Assembly (NCBI RefSeq): GCF_900109495.1
Contig: NZ_FOAA01000004.1
Coordinates: 140,312 to 204,311 of the forward strand
Length of the DNA: 64,000 bases
Source of the DNA: Ectothiorhodospira marina
Lineage (GTDB): Bacteria > Pseudomonadota > Gammaproteobacteria > Ectothiorhodospirales > Ectothiorhodospiraceae
Direction of reading: 5' to 3'
Shown: one piece after another, positions 56,600-63,894 of the stretch
Layout of the letters: every line of letters starts with the position of its first letter
Numbering within the stretch: position 1 is the first letter of the stretch
The notes under the pieces: generated by a model
Databases searched by the model: none
Seen by the model: only the letters and a program-made list of their open reading frames with translations
What the model was told of the DNA's origin: nothing
Made by a program: the position numbers and the translations under genes

Positions 56600-57286
56600 A
56601 TGTCACTGGAACCCGGAACCCTCCTCGCCGCCTTTGTCGTCGGCCTGCTTGGCGGCGTGCATTGCGTGGGCATGTGCGGCGGCATCGTCGGTGCGCTGAC
56701 CCTGGGCGTGAAGGGCGCCCAGAGTGAGGAAAGCCCCCGGCTGGCGCCCTTCCTCCTGGCGTATAACAGTGGCCGCATCATCACCTACACCCTGGCCGGT
56801 GTGCTGACCGGGGGCGTGGGTGGCTTTGCCGCCCATCTGACCGACATGCACCATGCCCAGCAGGTGCTGCAGATCCTGGCCGGTCTGTTCATGATTGCCC
56901 TGGGGCTGTACCTGGCCGGGTGGTGGTACGGGCTCACCCGGCTGGAGCGGGCAGGTGGGGTGGTGTGGCGGCGCCTGGAACCCCTGGGAAGGCGCATGAT
57001 GCCGGTGCGCTCACCCGGCCAGGCGCTGGGGTTGGGGCTGGTCTGGGGATGGCTGCCCTGCGGCCTGGTCTACAGCGTGCTCATTTGGTCGCTCACTGCT
57101 GGGGGCGCCCTGCAAGGGGGGGCGCTGATGCTGGCTTTTGGCCTGGGTACCTTGCCCAACCTCTTGCTCATGGGGGTGTTTGCCGCTCGCCTGGCCCGCT
57201 TCGTGCGCAAGCCCTGGGTGCGCGGCATTGCCGGCGGCGCGGTGGCCGCTTATGGTGTGTACATGCTGTTCGTGTCCTGGGCCTGA
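56600..57286 (+). CDS. Sulfite exporter TauE/SafE-like (DsbD_2) membrane protein
   Basis: A 228-residue inner-membrane protein with about six helices. The N-terminal motif GLLGGVHCVGMCGGIVGAL carries the HCxGMCGG cysteines typical of the DsbD_2 (PF13386) group, and a second half-motif appears in GLVWGWLPCGLVYSVLIW. Family members are linked to cytochrome oxidase assembly, thiol transfer or metal handling and often accompany cco genes, which are not seen here. ATG 56600 follows AAGGAG. Confidence 0.85.
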   Translation: MSLEPGTLLAAFVVGLLGGVHCVGMCGGIVGALTLGVKGAQSEESPRLAPFLLAYNSGRIITYTLAGVLTGGVGGFAAHLTDMHHAQQVLQILAGLFMIALGLYLAGWWYGLTRLERAGGVVWRRLEPLGRRMMPVRSPGQALGLGLVWGWLPCGLVYSVLIWSLTAGGALQGGALMLAFGLGTLPNLLLMGVFAARLARFVRKPWVRGIAGGAVAAYGVYMLFVSWA

Positions 57287-57325
57287 TCCTGACCTGGAGG
57301 CGAGCCGGCTCCTGGTGTGACTCCA

Positions 57326-57625
57326 TTATTCCTTGGCGCAAAGCTGGAGTGTTGCCAAAAGCCGTCTTGGGGCGTGGATGGCTACCGTCTTCTCCCGGGC
57401 GGTTTCTCCTCTTACCAGGCTCACGCTGGATTTGGACACGCCGCAGTGCCGGGCCAGAAGCTTGATCAGGCGCTCGTTGGCCGCCCCCTCGACCGGCGGG
57501 GCGGTGACATACACCTTCAGCCGATCACCCAGCGGCTCACCCAGTTTATCCCGCGAGGCCTTGGGCTGCAGTTTGAGATGCAGCACCAGGGTATTGTCCT
57601 GCCATTGCCACCATTGATCGCTCAT
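57326..57625 (-). CDS. yggU: DUF167 family protein YggU
   Basis: A 99-residue small alpha/beta protein with the conserved LKLQPKASRDKLGE, LKVYVTAPPVEGAANERLIK and VSLVRGETAREKTV motifs. Biochemical function is unknown. It usually follows yggT directly; here about 830 bp containing a HiPIP module and its promoter separate the two. Confidence 0.92.
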   Translation of the reverse strand: MSDQWWQWQDNTLVLHLKLQPKASRDKLGEPLGDRLKVYVTAPPVEGAANERLIKLLARHCGVSKSSVSLVRGETAREKTVAIHAPRRLLATLQLCAKE

Positions 57626-57687
57626 CGTTCGACTCCTTATCCCGTGTGATTCCCGTGGGGCGATGACGCATGGGGCGCCCGTGGGGT

Positions 57688-57715
57688 TTGCATATTATGC
57701 ACATATGTTCATAAT
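57688..57715 (+). promoter_or_regulatory. Promoter with embedded palindrome before the Gly/Arg-rich and HiPIP genes
   Basis: TTGCAT (57688-57693) and CATAAT (57710-57715) are 16 bp apart. They contain the palindrome GCATATTATGC overlapping the -35 and ACATATGT in the spacer. The AT-rich symmetrical sequence contrasts with its surroundings and looks like a regulated promoter with an operator. Confidence 0.55.
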
Positions 57716-57748
57716 GGGCCTGAACACACCGCAGAGGAGAATTCTGCA

Positions 57749-57976
57749 ATGCGAAACAGAGCAAGAAAGATGTCCGGCATGGGGCAGGTCATGATGGGCC
57801 GTGGTCAGGGATTGGGTCGAGGTCGCGGCATGGGCCGCAGCCAGGACGCCGTGGCCGTGGGCTCAAGAGTGGCCATGCCCGCCGAAGAAGCCCAACACAT
57901 TGAAATGACAGGCCCTGGCATGGGGCGCGGCCATCGTCGCGGCCGTGGACGCGGCGGGTGCCGTCAGTTGCCCTGA
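57749..57976 (+). CDS. Small Gly/Arg/Met-rich protein
   Basis: A 75-residue protein I do not recognise. Composition is extreme: GRGQGLGRGRGMGR in the first half and GPGMGRGHRRGRGRGGCRQL at the C-terminus, with a single cysteine. It vaguely resembles DUF5320-type small proteins found with MinD-like or Fe-S genes; this link is speculative. GAGGAG lies upstream of the ATG, a promoter-like sequence precedes it, and a HiPIP gene follows 40 bp later, so co-expression is likely. Confidence 0.55.
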   Translation: MRNRARKMSGMGQVMMGRGQGLGRGRGMGRSQDAVAVGSRVAMPAEEAQHIEMTGPGMGRGHRRGRGRGGCRQLP

Positions 57977-58016
57977 AGCGCCGATGGGCGATGCCATTCC
58001 GTTCGATAGGAGAAAG

Positions 58017-58352
58017 ATGAAGATGAAACAGGCTGATCTGAAGCGTCGCAACTTTCTGAAGCTTGCCGCCTCTGGAGTGATGGCAGCTCCGATGGCGGGG
58101 CTGGTGTCCACGGTCTCGGCAGAGGATGACGCGTTGCCGCACCTGAAGGAAGACTCCGCCGATGCCCAGGCCCTGAACTACCGGCATGACGCCACGCAGG
58201 TGGATCATGCCGATCACGAAGAGGGTCAGCAGTGCGGGAACTGCCTGCTGTACACCGACCCGGACGCCCAGGAGTGGGGTCCGTGTGCGGTTTTCCCCAA
58301 TCATCTGGTATCAGAGGGCGGGTGGTGCACCGCCTATGTCCCCCGAGGGTAA
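58017..58352 (+). CDS. High-potential iron-sulfur protein (HiPIP)
   Basis: A 111-residue periplasmic electron carrier. It has a twin-arginine signal (LKRRNFLKLAASGVMAAPMA) and four cluster cysteines: Cys73, Cys76, Cys90 and Cys104 (QQCGNCLLY, WGPCAVF, GGWCTAY). HiPIPs carry electrons to photosynthetic reaction centres or terminal oxidases in purple and sulfur-oxidising bacteria. The mature part is acidic. ATG 58017 follows AGGAGA; another ATG at 58023 is possible. It is followed by a hairpin. Confidence 0.93.
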   Translation: MKMKQADLKRRNFLKLAASGVMAAPMAGLVSTVSAEDDALPHLKEDSADAQALNYRHDATQVDHADHEEGQQCGNCLLYTDPDAQEWGPCAVFPNHLVSEGGWCTAYVPRG

Positions 58353-58380
58353 TGGATGCATCCATGCCCAAGGTCCATTC

Positions 58381-58412
58381 CTCTCCGCCTTTCCCTTCGG
58401 GAGGGGCGGAGA
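58381..58412 (+). terminator. Hairpin downstream of the HiPIP gene
   Basis: CTCTCCGCC pairs with GGCGGAGAG, with an inner TTCCC/GGGA extension. It lies between HiPIP and the convergent yggT gene and could terminate either transcript, although a T-run is weak. Confidence 0.5.
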
Positions 58413-58452
58413 GCCCCTCCCGAGAGAAGCATGCTGGTATTCAGTGCCCTAC

Positions 58453-59007
58453 TCAGATAGAGCCCACGAAGATCAGCAGCACGTTCAGTATGATGATGGC
58501 CACCAGTGGTGACAGATCCACCATGCCGGTCTGAGGCATGATGTTGCGGATGGGGGCCAGGATGGGGCGGTTCAGGCTGAACACCAGATCGGCCACCGGA
58601 TTGCGCCCCATGGCGCCGCCAGCCTGGAACCAGCTCATCACTGCCTGGATGATGATGCTGATGATATAGATCCAGATCACCAGGCGGATCAGCGCCAGCA
58701 CGCTCACCATGAACAGGGTGAAGAGGGGGATGCCCACCCCGTGCAGCAGGGTGATCAGCCAGATCTCCAGCATCTTGAGCACCAGCACCAGTACGAAGGC
58801 CGCCGTGTCGATTCGACCCATGGGAGGGATCACCCGACGCAGTACCCGCAGCGGCGGATTGGTGATGGTCACCAGGAACTGCGACACCGGGTTGTAGAAG
58901 TCCGCCCGGGACATGGCCAGCAGGGTGCGGAGCATTACCGCCAGGATATACAGGCTGAACAGCGTGGAGATCAGAAAGTCAGCGACGTTTTGAAACGCGT
59001 GCGTCAT
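58453..59007 (-). CDS. yggT: YggT family membrane protein
   Basis: A 184-residue inner-membrane protein with two YggT repeats, each of paired helices. The first contains SRADFYNPVSQFLVTITNPP (residues 34-53), the second GRNPVADLVFSLNRPILAPI near residue 134. Function is not firmly known; roles in osmotic shock tolerance and membrane protein placement have been suggested in relatives. It follows proC by 9 bp in the yggS-proC-yggT operon. Confidence 0.92.
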   Translation of the reverse strand: MTHAFQNVADFLISTLFSLYILAVMLRTLLAMSRADFYNPVSQFLVTITNPPLRVLRRVIPPMGRIDTAAFVLVLVLKMLEIWLITLLHGVGIPLFTLFMVSVLALIRLVIWIYIISIIIQAVMSWFQAGGAMGRNPVADLVFSLNRPILAPIRNIMPQTGMVDLSPLVAIIILNVLLIFVGSI

Positions 59008-59016
59008 GGATAAACC

Positions 59017-59844
59017 TCAGTCCCGACCCAGTTGGTCGGCCAGTGCATGGGAACGGTCGCGGGCAGCGGTGAGGGCGCGCAGCATCAGTTCGCGCAGCCC
59101 TCCGGATTCCAGCTGCGCCAGCGCCTGCTCGGTGGTCCCTCCCCTGGAGGTCACCCGGGTGCGCAGGGTGGCTGCATCCTCATCGGACTCCAGGGCCAGC
59201 TTGGCGGCGCCAAAGACGGTCTGCAAGGCCAGCAATCGAGCCGTTTCCCGGGGCAGGCCCAGTTCCACGGCGGCATCTTCCAGGGCCTCGATGAACAGGA
59301 AGCCATAGGCCGGTCCGCTGCCCGACAGGGCCGTCACCGCATCCAGCTGGGCCTCATCGTCCAGCCAGACGGCCAGCCCCACCGCCCTCAGAATGGATTC
59401 CGCCAGGTCACGCTGTTCATCACTCACATGAGGGTTGGCGGCCAGGCCCGTGGCCCCACTACCCACCAGCGCCGGCGTGTTGGGCATGCAGCGTACCACT
59501 GGCAAATGACCCCCAAGCCAGCGCTCGATATCCGCACCGCGCACGCCAGCGGCGATGGACACCACCAGGGGGTGTCGTTCCTGTACCTGTGCGGCCAGCG
59601 ACCGGCACACCTCGCCGAGCACCTGGGGTTTTACCGCCAGTACCAGTACCTGGGCATGGGCGATGGCTGCGGCATTGTCATCGGTTGCGTGTACACCGGT
59701 CCAGCGCTGGCTCACCGCATCTCGCTGATGCGGGTCCGGGTCGGCCGCCCAGAGGGCGTCCTCGTTCCAGCCATCGGCGATGAGTCCGCCGATGAGGCTG
59801 CGCGCCATATTGCCGGCGCCGATAAAGGCGATCGTCTCATTCAT
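59017..59844 (-). CDS. proC: Pyrroline-5-carboxylate reductase
   Basis: The last step of proline synthesis, NAD(P)H-dependent. The 275-residue protein has the Rossmann motif TIAFIGAGNMARSLIGGL at residues 3-20, VVRCMPNTPALVGSGATGLA near 114, and the C-terminal signature RVTSRGGTTEQALAQLESGG near 232. ATG 59844 (MNETIAF) is preferred over the ATG five codons upstream. Proline can be an osmolyte, but this location is the ordinary one beside yggS. Confidence 0.96.
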   Translation of the reverse strand: MNETIAFIGAGNMARSLIGGLIADGWNEDALWAADPDPHQRDAVSQRWTGVHATDDNAAAIAHAQVLVLAVKPQVLGEVCRSLAAQVQERHPLVVSIAAGVRGADIERWLGGHLPVVRCMPNTPALVGSGATGLAANPHVSDEQRDLAESILRAVGLAVWLDDEAQLDAVTALSGSGPAYGFLFIEALEDAAVELGLPRETARLLALQTVFGAAKLALESDEDAATLRTRVTSRGGTTEQALAQLESGGLRELMLRALTAARDRSHALADQLGRD

Positions 59845-59921
59845 GGGATGGCCCGCCATGGCTATGTCTGTAGGGGCGTTATGGTAACCCGAACGCCGGG
59901 TGGATTCGTATGCCCTGCCAT

Positions 59922-60605
59922 CTATCCTCTGGCACCGAAGATGGCTGTGCCCACGCGGACAATGGTGGCGCCTTCGGCCACGGCGGCCTCCAGGTCGTCG
60001 GTCATGCCCATGGAGAGGGTATCCAGATCAAAGCCGCGCCGGATCAGGTCTTCCTGGGCTTCCCGCAAGCGGGCAAAGGCGTGTCGCTGCTCGTCAAAGT
60101 CCTCGCTGGGGGCAGGGATGGCCATCAGGCCGCGCAGTGTCAGGCCGGGCAGGGGGGCCACGGCTTCGGCCAGAGCCGGGAGGGCTTCCAGGTTGACACC
60201 GGATTTGGTGTCCTCCTGACTGATGTTCACCTGCAGGCACACATTCAGCGGCACGGCGCCAACGGGGCGCTGCTCGCTCAGTCGGCGGGCAATGCGTTCC
60301 CGATCCACCGAGTGCGCCCAGCGGGCCGTATCGGCGATGAGGCGCGTCTTGTTACTCTGAATGGGGCCGATGAAATGCCAGGCAGGCTGCCGGTCACTCA
60401 GTGTTCGGGACTTTTCCTCCAGCTCCGAGGCGTAGTTCTCGCCGAACTCCCGGAGCCCGCAGTCCATGGCCTGGGCCACGATTTCCGCGGGGCGCGTCTT
60501 GCTCACGGCCAGGAGCTGGACGTCTTCAATGGGGCGGCTAAAGCGCTGAGCTGCCGCCTGTAGGCGGTCCTGTACCGCCTGGATTCGATCGCATAGCTGG
60601 GTCAT
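59922..60605 (-). CDS. yggS: Pyridoxal phosphate homeostasis protein (YggS/PLPBP)
   Basis: A 227-residue alanine-racemase-fold PLP-binding protein. The PLP lysine is in VQLLAVSKTRPAEIVAQAM near residue 35, WHFIGPIQSNKTRLIADTA near 75, and the phosphate-binding end LSMGMTDDLEAAVAEGAT near 197. It controls free PLP and amino/keto-acid balance. First gene of the operon with proC and yggT; divergent from pilT. Confidence 0.95.
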   Translation of the reverse strand: MTQLCDRIQAVQDRLQAAAQRFSRPIEDVQLLAVSKTRPAEIVAQAMDCGLREFGENYASELEEKSRTLSDRQPAWHFIGPIQSNKTRLIADTARWAHSVDRERIARRLSEQRPVGAVPLNVCLQVNISQEDTKSGVNLEALPALAEAVAPLPGLTLRGLMAIPAPSEDFDEQRHAFARLREAQEDLIRRGFDLDTLSMGMTDDLEAAVAEGATIVRVGTAIFGARG

Positions 60606-60697
60606 GGGCCTATGCTATATTCGGCATTGATCAGAGTCACCTGTTGGCAGGCGTTACATCCGTGCTCAGGTGAGGACAGGACATTAAAGGGGGCTGG

Positions 60698-61732
60698 ATG
60701 GATATCACCCAATTGCTCGCGTTTGCCGTGAAGAATGGCGCTTCCGACCTGCATCTCTCCTCGGGATTGCCCCCCATGATCCGGGTGGACGGGGACGTCA
60801 GGCGCATCAACGTACCCGCGATGGACCACAAGCAGGTCCATTCCATGGTGTACGACATCATGAACGACAAGCAGCGCAAGGACTTCGAGGAGTTCCTGGA
60901 AACCGACTTCTCCTTCGAGATCCCCGGCCTGGCGCGCTTCCGCGTGAATGCCTTCAACCACAACCGTGGCGCCGGCTCGGTCTTCCGCACCATCCCCAGC
61001 AAGATTCTCACCCTCGAGGAACTGGGTTGCCCCAAGATCTTCGAGAAGATTTCCGAATATCCCCGCGGCATCGTGCTGGTGACGGGCCCCACCGGCTCGG
61101 GCAAGTCCACCACCCTGGCGGCCATGGTGAATCACAAGAACGAGACCGAGTACGGGCACATCCTCACGGTGGAGGATCCCATTGAGTTTGTGCACGAATC
61201 CAAGAAATGCCTGGTCAACCAGCGCGAGGTGCACCGCGACACCCTGGGTTTCAACGAGGCCCTGCGCTCCGCCTTGCGGGAAGATCCCGACACCATCCTG
61301 GTGGGGGAGATGCGTGACCTGGAAACCATCCGTCTAGCCCTCACCGCTGCCGAAACGGGTCACTTGGTCTTTGGCACCCTGCATACCAGTTCCGCCGCCA
61401 AGACCATCGACCGCATCGTCGATGTCTTCCCCGCAGCGGAGAAGGACATGGTGCGCGCCATGCTTTCCGAATCCTTGCGTGCGGTCATCTCCCAGACCCT
61501 GATGAAAAAGATCGGCGGCGGCCGCTGCGCCGCCCACGAGATCATGCTGGGGACTCCAGCCGTGCGCAACCTCATCCGGGAAAACAAGATCGCGCAGATG
61601 TACTCCGCCATCCAGACCAGTCAGGGCGTCGGCATGCAGACCCTCGACCAGGGCCTCAAGGAAATGCTCCAGCGAGGCCTGGTGAGTAAGGAAGAGGCCA
61701 GACGCAAGGCGGCGAATCCGGATAACCTCTGA
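60698..61732 (+). CDS. pilT: Type IV pilus retraction ATPase PilT
   Basis: A hexameric motor that depolymerises type IV pili for twitching motility. The 344-residue protein has the N-terminal DITQLLAFAVKNGASDLHLS, Walker A VTGPTGSGKSTTLAAMVNHK near residue 127, VGEMRDLETIRLALTAAETG (Asp-box and Walker B region) and the HLVFGTLHTSSAAKTIDR His box. The C-terminal AIRNLI-type segment appears as TPAVRNLIRENK. The usual partner pilU is absent from the downstream position, which holds accessory genes. Confidence 0.96.
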   Translation: MDITQLLAFAVKNGASDLHLSSGLPPMIRVDGDVRRINVPAMDHKQVHSMVYDIMNDKQRKDFEEFLETDFSFEIPGLARFRVNAFNHNRGAGSVFRTIPSKILTLEELGCPKIFEKISEYPRGIVLVTGPTGSGKSTTLAAMVNHKNETEYGHILTVEDPIEFVHESKKCLVNQREVHRDTLGFNEALRSALREDPDTILVGEMRDLETIRLALTAAETGHLVFGTLHTSSAAKTIDRIVDVFPAAEKDMVRAMLSESLRAVISQTLMKKIGGGRCAAHEIMLGTPAVRNLIRENKIAQMYSAIQTSQGVGMQTLDQGLKEMLQRGLVSKEEARRKAANPDNL

Positions 61733-61870
61733 ATGTGTCAGGCCGGATTTTTGCCGCCGTCCCCTGGGAAATCCACAGCCTGCCAGATGAGCTGACGCGG
61801 GTTCTTGCAGCGGTTGCCGACCAAGGGCCTCATATGCGGCATGTCTTCCATGCCTATCGGCTATATGCGC

Positions 61871-61891
61871 TAAAATCCGAGGTGATACCTC
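61871..61891 (+). promoter_or_regulatory. -10-like element and palindrome covering the antitoxin ribosome-binding site
   Basis: TAAAAT (61871-61876) is a plausible -10. It is followed by GAGGT-GAT-ACCTC (61879-61891), a perfect 5-bp inverted repeat ending at the base before the antitoxin ATG. The palindrome contains the GAGGTG Shine-Dalgarno sequence, so it could be both an autoregulatory operator and an RNA hairpin hiding the SD. Confidence 0.5.
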
Positions 61892-62080
61892 ATGAACACA
61901 GCAAAGGATGAAGTGAAGGCTATTCTCAACAAGCTTCCTGACGATTGTTCGCTTGAAGATGTTCAGTATCACCTTTACGTGGTTGAAAAAATCCGCAGAG
62001 GCATAGAGCGGGCTGAGAAGGAGGGTACGATCAGCCAGAAAGATGCGGAGAAGAACTTCAGTAAATGGACTTCGATGTAA
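61892..62080 (+). CDS. Antitoxin of a type II toxin-antitoxin pair
   Basis: A 62-residue charged, helical protein (YHLYVVEKIRRGIERAEKEG, then TISQKDAEKNFSKW) with the length and layout of antitoxins that partner RelE/ParE toxins, the C-terminal part being the likely toxin-binding segment. The toxin frame starts 16 bp before its stop codon. Because the toxin is frameshifted, this antitoxin may be an orphan. The region has a lower GC content by eye than the core genes to its left, suggesting transfer. Confidence 0.7.
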   Translation: MNTAKDEVKAILNKLPDDCSLEDVQYHLYVVEKIRRGIERAEKEGTISQKDAEKNFSKWTSM

Positions 62081-62369
62081 GGTGGTCACCTGAAGCGACC
62101 GAGGACCTTGAACCATTGCCGGGTTTATAGCCAGGGATTCTGAGTTCTACGCTCGGGCTGTGGTTTCCGAGATGTTGTCGGTTTCCAGGGGCATCGGTGA
62201 ATTTCCTCTTATAGGTCGCACTGTCCCGGAGATCCGTGATGACACTATCCGAGAGCGATTTGTCTATAGCTATCGTTTGATATATCGGGTTGCGTCCGGA
62301 ATGATTCTTATCGTGGCAGTGATCCATGGAAAGAGGCTGCTTGAAAACGTCTCGGATCGGTTCGACTAA
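62065..62369 (+). pseudogene. ParE/RelE-family toxin, frameshifted
   Basis: The frame from ATG 62065 reads MDFDVRWSPEATEDLEPLPG and then stops (TAG at 62128). The +2-shifted frame continues GFIARDSEFYARAVVSEML from 62121 and ends RERFVYSYRLIYRVASG...HGKRLLENVSDRFD at 62369. Joined near 62111-62113, the two halves give a complete ParE/RelE-like toxin of about 100 residues. One base missing in a GCC-like codon (ATT GCC frame) explains the break. The toxin is therefore probably inactive unless the lesion is a sequencing error. Confidence 0.8.
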
Positions 62370-62480
62370 AGCATATTACCAACCCATCCAGTCGAGGCCA
62401 TATCGTGGCCACGCTCTGATGAGCGTCGTCAAGGCCCGCACAAAACCAACCAGCCATTAGCCTACGCACGGATTCCATTA

Positions 62481-62582
62481 GTGACTGATCAAAACAACGA
62501 ACTCGGCGTTGATCCCGAAGCCCTATGGCAGACGGCGGAGTTTAAGCAGGAACAGGCGGAAAACGGTGGGGATCAGGCGTGA
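62481..62582 (+). CDS. Possible small protein coupled to the DUF3800 gene
   Basis: A 33-residue acidic frame starting GTG (VTDQNNELGVDPEALWQTAE then FKQEQAENGGDQA). Its TGA overlaps the GTG start of the DUF3800 gene (GTGA), the usual sign of translational coupling. The frame is open upstream to 62370 without a better start and no SD is obvious. It could be a real leader or antitoxin-like peptide or the tail of a decayed gene. Confidence 0.35.
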   Translation: MTDQNNELGVDPEALWQTAEFKQEQAENGGDQA

Positions 62583-63280
62583 AGTTTGACGTATATTGCG
62601 ATGAAAGCCGGCCTGACTTGCTGGGCTCCCAAAACCCTCAGAGTCAGTTCATGGTCATTGGCGGGCTCTGGCTTCCTACATCAAAGCGTGAATCCTTCAA
62701 AGCTGAGATTCATCAGTTGCGCGAACGGTATCGGATTGGGGGGGAGTTCAAGTGGCAGAAGGTGTCTCCGTCAAGAGTCGCCTTCTATCAGCAACTGGTA
62801 GAGTGGTTTCAGGGCAAGGGCGATCAACTGCGTTTTCGTTGTATTGCCGTGGATCATAGTCAGGTCGATCTAAAGCTCTACCACGAAGACGATCAAGAGC
62901 TGGGGTTCTACAAGTTCTATTATCAGTTGCTGCACCACTGGATACTGGATTTCAATGAATACAGTGTCTTTGTGGACTTCAAAAGCAACCGGAGGCGTGA
63001 CCGTTTGCATGTACTGTGCAGGTGTTTGGACTATTCTAACCTCTCCTCGGAAGTGCACGGAGTTCAGGCAGTCCGTTCTGAGGAGTCGGTGCTCATCCAG
63101 TTAGCCGATGTGCTGAGTGGAATGGCCGCATACCGCCTCAATAATCGGTTACGCGAAGGTAGCGCCAAAGCTCGGACACTGGAACACTACGAGGCGCTTA
63201 TCGGGCGCCAGCTTGCACCGACATACAAGGGCGAACAGAAGTTTAACGTGTTCCGCATCAATCTGGCCGGGGGCTGGTGA
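62579..63280 (+). CDS. DUF3800 domain-containing protein (RNase H-like fold)
   Basis: A 233-residue protein. It opens with the DUF3800 signature MKFDVYCDESRPD with acidic residues, then FMVIGGLWLPTSKRESFKAE, KWQKVSPSR near residue 59, SVFVDFKSNRRRDRLHVLCR near 136, and LIQLADVLSGMAAYRLNN near 172. The Asp/Glu positions match the acidic active-site pattern of this RNase H-like superfamily. Members are frequent in mobile and defence-type islands; no activity is established. GTG start, coupled to the small upstream frame. The next gene begins three bases after its stop. Confidence 0.82.
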   Translation: MKFDVYCDESRPDLLGSQNPQSQFMVIGGLWLPTSKRESFKAEIHQLRERYRIGGEFKWQKVSPSRVAFYQQLVEWFQGKGDQLRFRCIAVDHSQVDLKLYHEDDQELGFYKFYYQLLHHWILDFNEYSVFVDFKSNRRRDRLHVLCRCLDYSNLSSEVHGVQAVRSEESVLIQLADVLSGMAAYRLNNRLREGSAKARTLEHYEALIGRQLAPTYKGEQKFNVFRINLAGGW

Positions 63281-63283
63281 CTT

Positions 63284-63733
63284 TTGTCCTATCCCCCGCT
63301 ACTTGAACTGGCCAGCGAAGCGGAATACCGCGCTCACTTCGAGGCGATATATTGTCGCGGTCCGATCCGGGCATTTGATGGCATTGAAGTACGGTTTCGC
63401 CAGCGGGACTTTGACCATTGCTGCTTTGAGTCATCCCGCCGAGACGGCAATAAGGATACATTTTCGTTGCCGAGGGCGAGAAGGCTGGACTGGATCAAAG
63501 CCGCATTGCAGGATCCGCAGAGTGAATGCTACCAAGGGTGGGATAAAAAACGAAAATGCTACGACGGCAGCCGCAGAGTGGCCGTGGTGCTGGAGGATTA
63601 CGTGGTCGTTATCGCATTCAAGCGAAAGAGCGGCCAGGCGGACTTCGTGACTGCTTTTTTGGCAGACACGCCCACTGTACCGGGGAGGCCATCCACGGTA
63701 GAAATGATCAGGAGGGGGCCGAAATGGAAATAA
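63284..63733 (+). CDS. Hypothetical protein, possible BECR-fold nuclease
   Basis: A 149-residue protein from a TTG start after GGGGGCTGG. It has FEAIYCRGPIRAFDGIEVRF, FSLPRARRLDWIKAALQDP, CYQGWDKKRKCY and VAVVLEDYVVVIAFKR followed by ADFVTAFLADTP. The order 'R..RLDWI, Y.GWD, VV.EDYVVVI, DFVTAF' resembles Barnase/EndoU/ColicinE5-D/RelE-like nuclease proteins of phage and mobile elements. I infer this from pattern only. It follows DUF3800 by three bases and overlaps the next frame, so the three are one transcription unit. Confidence 0.6.
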   Translation: MSYPPLLELASEAEYRAHFEAIYCRGPIRAFDGIEVRFRQRDFDHCCFESSRRDGNKDTFSLPRARRLDWIKAALQDPQSECYQGWDKKRKCYDGSRRVAVVLEDYVVVIAFKRKSGQADFVTAFLADTPTVPGRPSTVEMIRRGPKWK

Positions 63734-63894
63734 AAGTACCGCTGATTCGCCAGGCTGGCTCAGCGGAGGCCTTTGTAGGTTCTGCTGCCACTGGCAGAGA
63801 ACAGTGCGATGGTGTGGTCCACAGAACCATTTGTCAAGTAATTTCGTTATTGCTCGCGGCCGGAAAAAGCTGCAGTTCAAGGCGCGAACGATGA
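63724..63894 (+). pseudogene. Third gene of the DUF3800 unit, probably truncated by an IS3-type element
   Basis: A frame beginning MEIKVPLIRQAGSAEAFVGS at ATG 63724, after the strong SD GGAGGGGG and overlapping the previous stop by 10 bases. It loses protein-like character after about residue 40 and runs into DNA that encodes an IS3 OrfA tail in another frame. It therefore looks like the 5' part of a gene cut by insertion or recombination. The family is not recognised. Confidence 0.5.
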
